14,030 nt of DNA, taken from positions 1 through 14,030 of the forward strand of contig CAXUEX010000071.1 in assembly GCA_964250215.1 (NCBI GenBank), in the 5' to 3' direction. Under the pieces are notes generated by a model. The model worked only from the letters and a program-made list of their open reading frames with translations, was not told where the DNA came from and did no database searches. Both the position numbers and the translations under genes were made by a program. The DNA comes from DAIDJM01 sp964250215. Its GTDB lineage: Bacteria; Pseudomonadota; Alphaproteobacteria; Acetobacterales; Acetobacteraceae. Positions 6,627 to 13,917 of this stretch are shown here, piece after piece; positions within the stretch are counted from its first letter, which is position 1, and every line of letters begins with the position of its first letter.

Positions 6627-7819
6627 GAGAACGCCTGCAAGCCGGTGATGGCGCGGCCCAAGATCAGCGCGTGCACGTCGTGCGTGCCTTCGTAGGTGTT
6701 CACGGTTTCCAGGTTCGCGGCGTGGCGCATCACGTGAAATTCGGCCGAGATGCCGTTGCCGCCGTGCATGTCGCGGGCGATGCGGGCGATATCCAGCGCC
6801 TTGCCGCAATTGTTGCGCTTGATCAGCGAGATCATTTCCGGCACCACTTCGCCCGCCTCGAACAGCCGGCCGACGCGCAACGCGGCTTGCAAGCCAAGCG
6901 CGATTTCGGTGGCCATGTCGGCGAGCTTCTTCTGCACGAGCTGGGTCGCGGCGAGCGGGCGGCCGAACTGCTTGCGATCGAGCGTGTAGGCGCGGGCGGC
7001 GGCGAAGCAGGCCTCGGCGGCGCCCATTGTGCCCCAGGCGATGCCGTAGCGCGCGCGGTTCAGGCAGCCGAACGGGCCTTTCAAGCCGGCGATTTTCGGC
7101 AGCAGATTTTCCTCGGCGATTTCGGCGTTTTCCAGCACGATTTCGCCGGTGATCGAGGCGCGCAGCGAAAGTTTTTTCTCGATTTTCGGCGTGGAGAACC
7201 CGGGCGTGCCGCGTTCCACGATGAAGCCGCGGATGGCGCCCTCGTGCGCCGCGGATTTCGCCCAGACCACGGCCAGATCGGCGATCGGGCTGTTCGTGAT
7301 CCACATCTTGGCGCCGTTCAGCCGGTAGCCGCCGTCGATCTTCTCGGCGCGCGTGCGCATGGCGCCGGGATCGGAGCCGGCATCGGGCTCCGTGAGGCCG
7401 AAGCAGCCGACCCATTCGCCGCTCGCCAGCTTCGGCAGGTATCTGTTGCGTTGCTCTTCCGATCCATAGGCGTGGATCGGGTGCATCACGAGCGAGGATT
7501 GCACGCTCATCGCCGAGCGGTAGCCGGAATCGACGCGTTCCACCTCCCGCGCGACAAGGCCGTAGCTCACGTAGCCAAGCCCGGCGCCACCGTATTCGTG
7601 CGGGATGGTGGGGCCGAGCAGGCCGAGCGCACCCATTTCGCTCATGATCTCGCGATCAAAGCGCTCGTCCAGATAGGCCGAGGTGACGCGCGGCAGCAGT
7701 TTTTCCTGCGCGTAGGCGCGGGCGCTGTCGCGGACCAGGCGCTCCTCGTCGGTGAGAAGGTGCTCGATCTGGAAAGCGTCCTGCCAGTCGAAAATATGCC
7801 GGTGCGCCAGACTATCCAT
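6623..7819 (-). CDS. gcdH: Glutaryl-CoA dehydrogenase
   Basis: The gene encodes 398 residues, a full-length acyl-CoA dehydrogenase. Diagnostic glutaryl-CoA dehydrogenase blocks are RVDSGYRSAMSVQSSLVM (96-112), FGLTEPDAGSDPG (140-152), NGAKMWITNSPIAD (168-181) and NTYEGTHDVHALILGRAITG (374-393), in which E377 is the catalytic base. These match the human enzyme almost word for word, so substrate assignment is better than usual for this family. It oxidises and decarboxylates glutaryl-CoA to crotonyl-CoA plus CO2 with FAD, passing electrons to ETF, in lysine, hydroxylysine and tryptophan breakdown. ATG 7819 is chosen over an in-frame TTG 12 bases upstream because the family usually begins just before the FDWQD block. 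The CoA-transferase gene begins at its stop codon. Confidence 0.95.
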   Translation of the reverse strand: MDSLAHRHIFDWQDAFQIEHLLTDEERLVRDSARAYAQEKLLPRVTSAYLDERFDREIMSEMGALGLLGPTIPHEYGGAGLGYVSYGLVAREVERVDSGYRSAMSVQSSLVMHPIHAYGSEEQRNRYLPKLASGEWVGCFGLTEPDAGSDPGAMRTRAEKIDGGYRLNGAKMWITNSPIADLAVVWAKSAAHEGAIRGFIVERGTPGFSTPKIEKKLSLRASITGEIVLENAEIAEENLLPKIAGLKGPFGCLNRARYGIAWGTMGAAEACFAAARAYTLDRKQFGRPLAATQLVQKKLADMATEIALGLQAALRVGRLFEAGEVVPEMISLIKRNNCGKALDIARIARDMHGGNGISAEFHVMRHAANLETVNTYEGTHDVHALILGRAITGLQAFS

Positions 7820-7841
7820 GCTCTGTCTCAAGTAATGGGGT

Positions 7842-7884
7842 CTGGGGCCGCCGGCCCCAGCGGGGTCCAGGGGCGGAGCCCTGG
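7842..7884. repeat. Tandem GC-rich hairpin repeat between ABC exporter and gcdH
   Basis: Two hairpins lie side by side. The first is CTGGGGCCGCCGGCCCCAG at 7842-7860, with 9-base arms and a single central base formally unpaired. The second has CCAGGG (7867-7872) and CCCTGG (7879-7884) around the loop GCGGAG. The form, two short hairpins joined by CGGGGT with CCAGGGGCGGAGCCC-like words, resembles dispersed intergenic elements I associate with Acetobacteraceae genomes. No poly-T follows, so it is not a classical terminator, though either hairpin could slow transcription or protect mRNA ends. Only one copy is seen here. Confidence 0.6.
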
Positions 7885-7894
7885 TCTTACTTTC

Positions 7895-9649
7895 TTACGC
7901 CGCCGCCTCTCGCAAGTCGAATTGGAGCGCCGCCAGCCTCTTGTATAGCCCCTGTTGGCTCAGCAGCGCGGCGTGGGTGCCTTCCGCGGTAACCTCACCC
8001 GCCTCGATGATCACGATCCGGTCGGCGCGGCGGATGGTCGCCAGGCGGTGAGCGACGACGAGCGTGGTACTGCTGTGCCCCAGCACGGTAAGTGCGTGCT
8101 GCACTGCCTGCTCGGATTCCGCGTCCAGCGCGCTCGTGGCTTCGTCCAGCAGCAGGATCGGCGCCCGGCGCAGGATGGCGCGGGCTATGGCGACGCGCTG
8201 CTTCTGGCCACCGGATAGGCGGACGCCTTTTTCGCCAAGAAAGGTGTGCAGGCCTTCAGGCAAATCGAACAGGAAATTGGCGGCCGCGGCCTCGATGGCG
8301 TGGTGGATCTCGGCCTCAGTTGCATCGGGCCGGCCGTAGCGAATGTTTTCCGCGGCGGTGGCGCCGAAAATGAACGGATCCTGCGCGACTACGCTGATGC
8401 GAGCGCGGAGGGCTGCCGGGTCGGCGCGTCGCAGATCGGTGCCGTCGATGCGCACGCTGCCGGATTGCGGATCGAAGAAGCGCAGCAAAAGTTGGAACAC
8501 GGTGGTTTTGCCGGCGCCTGACGGGCCGACGAGCGCGACGGTTTCGCCTGACGCGACGCCGAGCGAGAAATCGCGCAAAGCCGGCGCATCGGGGCGGGAG
8601 GGATAGCGGAACGTGACGTGATCGAATTCAATCTCGCCGCGCGCCGGATGGCGGAACTGCAGCGGGTTTGCCGGCGCGGCGATGGCGGGCGTCTCACGCT
8701 TTAGTTCCAGCAGCCGATCAGCGGCGCCCGCGGCGCGTTGCAGCTCGCCCCAGAGTTCGGCCAGCGTGGCGCCGGAGGTGGCGAGCAGCACGGCGTAGAA
8801 CACGAAGCTGGAAAGCTGGCCGCCGGTCATGCGGCCCGCGATCACGTCGCGGCCGCCGACCCAGAGCGAGAAGGTGATGGCGCCGAAGCCGAGCAGGATG
8901 ACGCACAGGATCAGCGCGGCGCGCGTGCCGGCGCGGCGGAGCGCGGCGCGCACGGACTCCTCGCTGCGGTCGGCGAAGCGGGTGCGGTCTATGACTTCGT
9001 GCGTGAAGGCCTGCACGGTGGCGAGCGCGCCGATGGTTTCCTCGGCATAGGCGCCGAGATCGCCGACGCGATCCTGCGCCACGCGCGAGAGGCGGCGTTC
9101 GCGGCGGCCGAACAGCAGCAGCGGCACCAGCACGGCGGGCACGACCAGCACGACGATGCCGGCGAGCTTCGGGCTGGTGGCGATGAGCAGCGCCAGCGCG
9201 CCCACCAGCATGAGTGCGTTGCGGATCCACATCGAGATCGCGCTGCCGACGAGCGCCTGGAGCACGCTGACATCGGCGGTGAGGCGCGAGAGTATGTCGC
9301 CGCTGCGGGCGGTTTCGAAGAAACTCGGCGCGAGGCCGATGATCTGGTTGAACAGATCCCGCCGCAAATCAGCGCCGACGCGCTCGCCGAGCCAGGAGAC
9401 GAGATAAAAGCGGGCGGAGGTGGCGCAGCCCAGCGCCGCGACGATGGCGAACATGGTGGCAGCAGTGCGGTTCAGCGCGGCAGGGTTGTGGCCGGCGAAA
9501 CCGTGGTCGATGAGGTGCTTGAGCCCCTGTCCGATGCCGAGCACGAGTGCCGCCGCCGCCAGCAATGCGAGGGAGGCGCCAGCGGTGCGCCAGGCGTAGG
9601 GGCGCAAATAGGGCAGGAGCAGGCGGAGCGAGGCGGTGGGGCGGGTCAT
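7895..9649 (-). CDS. ABC exporter, fused permease/ATP-binding (MsbA-related, ABCB type)
   Basis: From ATG 9649 the protein has 584 residues; an upstream frame extension to 9730 is not supported by the family. Residues about 15-315 form a six-helix exporter membrane domain with the coupling-region signature SGDILSRLTADVSVLQ. Residues about 338-575 are the ATPase: Walker A G375PSGAGKTT, Q-loop Q423 in VAQDPFIFG, signature L478SGGQKQR, Walker B ILLLDEATSALD (498-509) and switch H534. Two copies should form a homodimeric exporter in the inner membrane. Length and sequence fit the MsbA-related subgroup common in alphaproteobacteria. The cargo (lipid, drug or peptide) cannot be told, and no neighbour gives a clue. 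The TAA lies 75 bases from the gcdH start with the hairpin repeat between, so read-through into gcdH is possible. Confidence 0.92.
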   Translation of the reverse strand: MTRPTASLRLLLPYLRPYAWRTAGASLALLAAAALVLGIGQGLKHLIDHGFAGHNPAALNRTAATMFAIVAALGCATSARFYLVSWLGERVGADLRRDLFNQIIGLAPSFFETARSGDILSRLTADVSVLQALVGSAISMWIRNALMLVGALALLIATSPKLAGIVVLVVPAVLVPLLLFGRRERRLSRVAQDRVGDLGAYAEETIGALATVQAFTHEVIDRTRFADRSEESVRAALRRAGTRAALILCVILLGFGAITFSLWVGGRDVIAGRMTGGQLSSFVFYAVLLATSGATLAELWGELQRAAGAADRLLELKRETPAIAAPANPLQFRHPARGEIEFDHVTFRYPSRPDAPALRDFSLGVASGETVALVGPSGAGKTTVFQLLLRFFDPQSGSVRIDGTDLRRADPAALRARISVVAQDPFIFGATAAENIRYGRPDATEAEIHHAIEAAAANFLFDLPEGLHTFLGEKGVRLSGGQKQRVAIARAILRRAPILLLDEATSALDAESEQAVQHALTVLGHSSTTLVVAHRLATIRRADRIVIIEAGEVTAEGTHAALLSQQGLYKRLAALQFDLREAAA

Positions 9650-9778
9650 CGCGCGTGGCTTAGCATGGTGTGGCGGAATGCGCCTTCCGCGATTGCAGAT
9701 GCGGAGGCCGCGGGACCGAATCGGCGGCACGCTGGTGGAATTCGCTGAGGAGCCGCAAACTGGAAAGGCGGTGTTGAT

Positions 9779-10260
9779 ATGGGCGCATTGTCGATGAACC
9801 CGCTCAGTTTCAAGAGCGATGAGCTCGATGCACTGCTTCTGGGCCTGCTCTGGATCCGGGATGACGAGGCTTCCGAGCTGCGGCCGGCTGCGGGAGGTAC
9901 GATCAAGCGCATCGTCGCGGCGTTGCCGGCCCCGTCAACCGACATCGAAAGGTGGCTGGCCGGGAGCGGCCCCTGATTGCGACGCTCCGGCACACCATCG
10001 ACCATGAGCGCACGCTGGATCTGCGCTATAAAGACAAGAAAGGCGTGGCGAGTTCGCGCACCGTGTGGCCGGTGACGCTGGATTTTTTCGGCAGCGCCGA
10101 GGTGCTGGTGGCCTGGTGCGAGTTGCGCGACGGATTCCGTCACTTTCGCCTCGGCCGGATTGTGTCGGCGCGGGTACTCGCGAACGTTTATCCGCAGCGG
10201 CGGCGGCTGCTCCTCGCGGAATGGCGCCTGGAACGGCTGAAATTCGGCGATTCGTTTTAG
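9779..10260 (+). pseudogene. Broken WYL-domain (YafY-like) transcriptional regulator
   Basis: Two overlapping frames carry consecutive parts of one protein. The first (9779-9976) contains FKSDELDALLLGLLWI and IKRIVAALPA, the linker helices before a WYL domain. The second (9952-10260) contains LRHTIDHERTLDLRYKD, SRTVWPVTLDFFG and AWCELRDGFRHFRLGRI, the core and end of a WYL domain of the YafY type, finishing in RRRLLLAEWRLE. Intact homologues have these in one frame, preceded by a DNA-binding HTH of about 60 residues. Here no recognisable HTH lies in 9650-9778, an in-frame TGA stands just upstream of 9779, a frameshift falls within about 9950-9976, and the segment between the halves looks shorter than usual. 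Family identity is fairly sure; loss of function is inferred, and a sequencing error could explain the frameshift but not the missing HTH. Confidence 0.78.
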
Positions 10261-10315
10261 AGCGGTTTCGACCGGACATCGGATGCAGCGCGCCGGGCGA
10301 TCCACCGTTACCGGA

Positions 10316-10822
10316 TCAAGTGCGGACGTATTCTGCCAGCGCGCTGCGCCACATTTCAAGCTTCTCCATGGCGGGCACGCCAGCGTGGGCGGGGCTCGTC
10401 GAAGGCAGCGTCGTGCGCGGAATCGCGGCGAGTTCATGCGGCAAAACGGGCAGAACGAGCCGGCGGTAAAGCTGCGCCGACGTGGCGCCGTTGTGGAAAA
10501 TGCCGCGAATACCGGGATGCGCCATTAGAAAACCGGTAAAATCGTTTGCCATCACGGAGCCGGACACGATGCTTTGATCGAGCGCGCCGGGCCGTTCGGC
10601 GGCGTGACAGGTATCCCACAGCGCGATGCCGGCGGCGGTGAGGCGCTGAAGCCGTTCGGCGTATGACAGGTCTGTGGCGGCACCGGCGATTTCGCCCATG
10701 ATCCACCAAAAGCGGTTTTGCCTATTGGCGTAGTATTGCTGCTGGCGGAGCGATTCCGGGCCAGGGAGGCTGCCCAAGATCAGTACACGCGCATCAGGGC
10801 GCGATACCGGAGGAAAGCCCAC
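10316..10822 (-). CDS. DNA-deoxyinosine (hypoxanthine) glycosylase, UDG superfamily family 6
   Basis: From GTG 10822 the protein has 168 residues, the usual size for this group. Motifs in order are ARVLILGSLPGPESL (11-25), QQYYANRQNRFWWIMGE (29-44; N36 lies where family 6 enzymes have their catalytic Asn), GIALWDTC (65-72), NDF (93-95), IFHNG (108-112) and PSTSPAHAG (140-148), all typical of hypoxanthine-DNA glycosylases in the uracil-DNA glycosylase superfamily. It should remove hypoxanthine formed by adenine deamination and start base-excision repair. A TTG at 10876 is also in frame and would overlap the end of hemB, but adds an Ala/Arg-rich stretch without family similarity. Same strand and close spacing put it at the end of the permease-hemB unit. 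The gene converges on the broken WYL gene with 55 bases between. Confidence 0.85.
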   Translation of the reverse strand: MGFPPVSRPDARVLILGSLPGPESLRQQQYYANRQNRFWWIMGEIAGAATDLSYAERLQRLTAAGIALWDTCHAAERPGALDQSIVSGSVMANDFTGFLMAHPGIRGIFHNGATSAQLYRRLVLPVLPHELAAIPRTTLPSTSPAHAGVPAMEKLEMWRSALAEYVRT

Positions 10823-10865
10823 GCTGACTCGAAGCCGTGCCGCAGCTTGCGGCCGCGCGGGTGCG

Positions 10866-11855
10866 CTATCGCGCAAATGCCTTCGCCGCCTCCACCGCGA
10901 AATACGTCAACACTCCCGCCGCTCCCGCCCGCTTGAAGCCGAGCAGGCTTTCCAGCATCGCGCGCTCGCGGTCCAGCCATCCGCGTTCCACTGCCGCAAC
11001 AATCATCGCATACTCGCCCGACACTTGATAGGCGAAGGTGGGCACGGCGAAACGTTCGTGCACGCGGCGGACGATATCCAGATACGGCATACCCGGCTTC
11101 ACCATCACCATGTCGGCGCCTTCGGCCAGATCCATCGCCACTTCGCGCAGCGCCTCGTCGGTGTTCGCGGGATCCATCTGGTAGGTTTTCTTGTCGCCGG
11201 CGAGCGACTTTGCCGAACCGACCGCGTCACGGAACGGGCCATAAAAGGCGCTCGCGTATTTCGCGGCGTAGCTCATCAGCCGCGTGTGGATGTGGCCTTC
11301 CACATCCAGCGCTTCGCGGATCGCGCCGATGCGGCCGTCCATCATGTCGGAGGGCGCCAGGATATCCATGCCGGCTTCGGCCTGCACGAGCGATTGCTGG
11401 CGCAGCGCCTTGAGCGTGTCGTCGTTCGCCACATAGCCATTGCGGATCACGCCGTCATGCCCGTGATCGGTGTAGGGGTCGAGCGCGACGTCACCGATGA
11501 CGAGCAGATCGGGGAATTCGCGCTTGAGCAGTCGAGCGGCGGAGCAGATCAGGTTCTTCTCATTCGCGCTTTCCGTGCCCTCGGCATTTTTTCGTTCAGC
11601 CGGAGTTGCCGGAAACAGCGCGATCGCGGGAATGCCCAACGAAGCGGCCGGCGTCACATGCGCCGCGAGCCGGTCGAGGCTGACGCGGATCACGCCCGGC
11701 ATGGAAGCCACCGGCACTTCCTGGCCGCCACCTTCCACGAGGAAAATTGGCCAGATCAGGTCATCGACCGAAAGCCGCGATTCGGCCACCAGCCGCCGCG
11801 TTGCGGCATCGAACCGGTTCCGCCGCAGCCGCGTCTTCGGAAAACGTGCGTTCAT
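10866..11855 (-). CDS. hemB: Delta-aminolevulinic acid dehydratase (porphobilinogen synthase)
   Basis: The gene encodes 329 residues, full length. It joins two 5-aminolevulinate molecules into porphobilinogen, the first common step to haem, cobalamin and bacteriochlorophyll. The two Schiff-base lysines are K199 in SYAAKYAS and K253 in MVMVKPGMPYLDI; the YGPFRDA and YQMDPANTDEA blocks are also present. The metal loop reads DVALDPYTDHGHDG: A124, D126 and D134 stand where zinc enzymes such as human ALAD have three cysteines, so this is the zinc-independent type that uses Mg2+ or K+. The ATG overlaps the stop of the amino acid permease gene by 4 bases (ATGA), indicating co-transcription and coupled translation. 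The DNA glycosylase gene follows. Confidence 0.96.
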   Translation of the reverse strand: MNARFPKTRLRRNRFDAATRRLVAESRLSVDDLIWPIFLVEGGGQEVPVASMPGVIRVSLDRLAAHVTPAASLGIPAIALFPATPAERKNAEGTESANEKNLICSAARLLKREFPDLLVIGDVALDPYTDHGHDGVIRNGYVANDDTLKALRQQSLVQAEAGMDILAPSDMMDGRIGAIREALDVEGHIHTRLMSYAAKYASAFYGPFRDAVGSAKSLAGDKKTYQMDPANTDEALREVAMDLAEGADMVMVKPGMPYLDIVRRVHERFAVPTFAYQVSGEYAMIVAAVERGWLDRERAMLESLLGFKRAGAAGVLTYFAVEAAKAFAR

Positions 11856-13303
11856 GCGCTCAGGCCACGCCTTCCTGTCAACCGGCTGTGCCGGCGGCTG
11901 TAGCCGAAAAACACGCCCAGCCCGATCACCAGCCACACCATTGCCAGCACCCAGGTCTCCAGCGGCAGCGACAGCATCAGGGCGCCGCACACCACGATGC
12001 CGGCGACCGGCACATACGGCACGTACGGCGTACGGAACGCCCGCCGCCGCCCGGCATCGGTTCGCCGCAGCACCAGCACGCCGACGCACACGATCACGAA
12101 CGCCAGCAGCGTGCCGAATGATGTCATGTGCCCCAGCGAACTGATCGGCAGAAAGCCGCCGGCCACGCCCGCGAACCCCATGAACAGCAAATTGGACAGC
12201 CACGGCGTACGGAACCGCGGATGCACCACCGCGAACACTTTCGGCAACAACCCGTCATGCGCCATGGAATAGAACACCCGGCTCTGGCCGAGCAGCATCA
12301 CCAGGATCACCGAGGTCAGCCCCAGAATCGCCCCGATGGTCACCGCCACGCGCAGGAAGGGCAGCGGCGTCTGACTGATTGCGAGCGCCACCGGCGCTGC
12401 GTCGTGCAGCTTCGTGTAGCTCAGCAGCCCGGTGATCACCAGGCACACCAGCACGTACAAAACCGTGCAGATCGCCAGCGAGCCGAGGATGCCGATCGGC
12501 ATGTCGCGCTCGGGGTTCTTGGTCTCCTGCGCCGCGGTGGAAACCGCATCGAAGCCGATATAGGCGAAGAACACCGTCGCCGCTCCGCGGAAGACGCCCG
12601 ACAATCCGAAATGCCCGAACGTGCCGTCGTTCGGCGGAATGAATGGGTGCCAGTTCGCCGGCTTCACATAGAACGCGCCGAAGCCGATCACCGCCGCCAC
12701 CACGGCCAGCTTCAATGCCACAATCACGCCGTTCACCTTCGCCGATTCCGAAATCCCGCGGATCAGCAGCAGCGACACCAGCACGATGATCAAGGCCGCC
12801 GGCAGGTTCACCAGCCCCGGATCGGGATGCCCCATTGCATCGGTGTCAAACGGCGAGGCGGTGAGCGCATGCGGCAGTGCCAGCCCGACGCTGCCGAGGA
12901 AACTCGTCACGTAGGCGGACCACGACACCGAGACCGTTGCCGCCCCCACCGCGTATTCCAGCGTCAATGCCCAGCCGATGATCCAGGCCACCAGCTCGCC
13001 GAGCGAGGCATAGGCGTAGCTGTAGGCCGAGCCAGCCGCCGGGATCATGCCCGAGAGCTCGCTGTAGCAAAGCCCCGCCAGCGCGCAGCCGAGTGCGGCG
13101 ATCAAAAAGCTCAGCACCACCGCCGGGCCCGCATTGTCCGCGGCGGCAATCCCGGTGAGCGAGAAAATGCCCGCGCCGATGATCGCCCCGATGCCCAGCG
13201 CCACCAGGCTCAGCGGCCCCAGCGTGCGCTTGAACTCGTGCGCCCCGCCGATCGCCTGGATCGGCTTGCGGGCAAACAGGGGGTTCGGCAGGGTAAGGCT
13301 CAT
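11852..13303 (-). CDS. Amino acid permease, APC superfamily (cationic amino acid transporter type)
   Basis: The gene encodes 483 residues with about twelve hydrophobic spans. The first span contains GIGAIIGAGIFSLTG, the substrate-binding unwound helix motif of the APC superfamily. Other family blocks are YSELSGMIPAAGSAYSYAY, FFAYIGFDAVSTAAQETKNPERDMP (about residue 260 onward), GQSRVFYSMAHDGLLP and FRTPYVPYVP. This pattern is that of the CAT/YfnA group, inner-membrane uptake systems for amino acids. The substrate is not fixed by sequence. ATG 13303 is chosen because the family's N-terminal block (FARKPI, about residue 10) follows directly; the longer open frame upstream is not coding. hemB begins within its stop codon. 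The coupling might mean transport of 5-aminolevulinate or a precursor, but this is speculation. Confidence 0.92.
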   Translation of the reverse strand: MSLTLPNPLFARKPIQAIGGAHEFKRTLGPLSLVALGIGAIIGAGIFSLTGIAAADNAGPAVVLSFLIAALGCALAGLCYSELSGMIPAAGSAYSYAYASLGELVAWIIGWALTLEYAVGAATVSVSWSAYVTSFLGSVGLALPHALTASPFDTDAMGHPDPGLVNLPAALIIVLVSLLLIRGISESAKVNGVIVALKLAVVAAVIGFGAFYVKPANWHPFIPPNDGTFGHFGLSGVFRGAATVFFAYIGFDAVSTAAQETKNPERDMPIGILGSLAICTVLYVLVCLVITGLLSYTKLHDAAPVALAISQTPLPFLRVAVTIGAILGLTSVILVMLLGQSRVFYSMAHDGLLPKVFAVVHPRFRTPWLSNLLFMGFAGVAGGFLPISSLGHMTSFGTLLAFVIVCVGVLVLRRTDAGRRRAFRTPYVPYVPVAGIVVCGALMLSLPLETWVLAMVWLVIGLGVFFGYSRRHSRLTGRRGLSA

Positions 13304-13325
13304 CGGCTGAAACTGCCCTGTAAGA

Positions 13326-13372
13326 GCGCTCCGCGCCAGGGCCCCCGGCCCGCAATTCACGGGGCGGAGCGC
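13326..13372. promoter_or_regulatory. Long inverted repeat between divergent permease and nrdR genes
   Basis: GCGCTCCGC (13326-13334) and GCGGAGCGC (13364-13372) form a perfect 9-base inverted repeat around a 29-base centre, which itself holds GGGCC-CCC-GGCCC (13339-13351). The element fills much of the 121-base gap between the two start codons. It could be an operator, a cruciform-prone site or part of a 5' leader; it is not a match to the AT-rich NrdR box. No clear -35/-10 pair was found in this gap. Confidence 0.4.
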
Positions 13373-13424
13373 CGCCCGCGGCAAGGGGGCAAACGGGCCG
13401 CGCCCCAGGCGATCGGAGCCCTTC

Positions 13425-13880
13425 ATGCGCTGCCCGTTCTGCGGCCACGACGACACCCAGGTAAAGGACAGCCGCCCCGCCGAGGATGGCGCCGCGATCC
13501 GGCGCCGCCGATTCTGCGGCAGTTGCGGCCAGCGCTTCACCACCGTGGAGCGCGTGCAGCTCCGCGAACTCAGCGTCGTGAAGGCCGATGGCCGGCGTGT
13601 GCCGTTCGACATCGAAAAACTCTCCCGCTCGGTGCGGATCGCGCTACGCAAGCGGCCGGTGGCAGACGAGCGGATCGACCGGGTGGTGAACGGCATCGTC
13701 CGCCAGTTGGAGGCTGCGGGCGAGCCGGAGGTGAGCAGCGCGCAGATCGGTGAATTGGTGATGGAGACGCTGCGGGAGATCGACGAGGTGGCCTATGTCC
13801 GGTTCGCTAGCGTCTATCGCGATTTTCGCGAGGCACGAGATTTTGAGGCTTTCCTGGGCAAGCTCGACCAGCCGGGCTGA
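13425..13880 (+). CDS. nrdR: Transcriptional repressor NrdR
   Basis: The gene encodes 151 residues, the usual length. An N-terminal zinc ribbon has C3-P-F-C6 and C31-G-S-C34 with the intervening RRRRFC basic patch that contacts DNA. Residues about 48-136 are the ATP-cone (VVKADGRRVPFDIEKLSRSV ... VAYVRFASVYRDF), which senses ATP/dATP. The protein represses ribonucleotide reductase operons when dATP is high. GGAG at 13415-13418 lies 6 bases before ATG 13425. It is divergent from the permease gene. In many alphaproteobacteria nrdR sits beside glyA and rib genes; that arrangement is not seen here, at least on the left. A 124-base non-coding stretch separates it from the next start. Confidence 0.97.
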   Translation: MRCPFCGHDDTQVKDSRPAEDGAAIRRRRFCGSCGQRFTTVERVQLRELSVVKADGRRVPFDIEKLSRSVRIALRKRPVADERIDRVVNGIVRQLEAAGEPEVSSAQIGELVMETLREIDEVAYVRFASVYRDFREARDFEAFLGKLDQPG

Positions 13881-13900
13881 GGCGGCCGCGGCTTTCAGTT

Positions 13901-13917
13901 CGTTTGATATCGTTTGA
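13901..13917 (+). promoter_or_regulatory. Direct repeat CGTTTGA x2, one helical turn apart
   Basis: CGTTTGA occurs at 13901-13907 and 13911-13917, a 10-base period that would put both copies on one face of the helix, about 90 bases before the next gene. It may be an activator or repressor site, or chance. TTGATA (13904) and TTGACC (13914) inside it resemble -35 elements, but no good -10 follows at the right distance. Confidence 0.25.

Noticed and set aside
4347..6695. A very long plus-strand open frame crossing the N run
   Set aside because: It is out of frame with znuC and znuB on the left and antisense to the CoA-transferase on the right; its product is Arg/Gly/His-rich without any family motif, a usual shadow in high-GC DNA.
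7867..7884. Rho-independent terminator after the ABC exporter
   Set aside because: The stem is short on the exporter strand and no run of T follows; better described as part of a repeat element.
8738..9748. Long plus-strand frame opposite the ABC exporter
   Set aside because: Antisense shadow of the exporter membrane domain; low-complexity charged product.
10261..10315. Terminator between the convergent WYL remnant and glycosylase genes
   Set aside because: No stem of useful length and no T run could be found in the 55 bases.
13400..13424. NrdR box upstream of nrdR
   Set aside because: The gap is extremely GC-rich and has nothing like the AT-rich ACA-CWATATATWG-TGT pattern.
13304..13696. 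Upstream extension of the permease frame to 13696
   Set aside because: It runs antisense through nrdR, which is unmistakable, and the permease N-terminal motif begins at ATG 13303.
12128..13753. Long plus-strand frame opposite the permease
   Set aside because: Composition is Arg/His/Gln-rich and it is the complement of a clear membrane protein; no start signal or domain.
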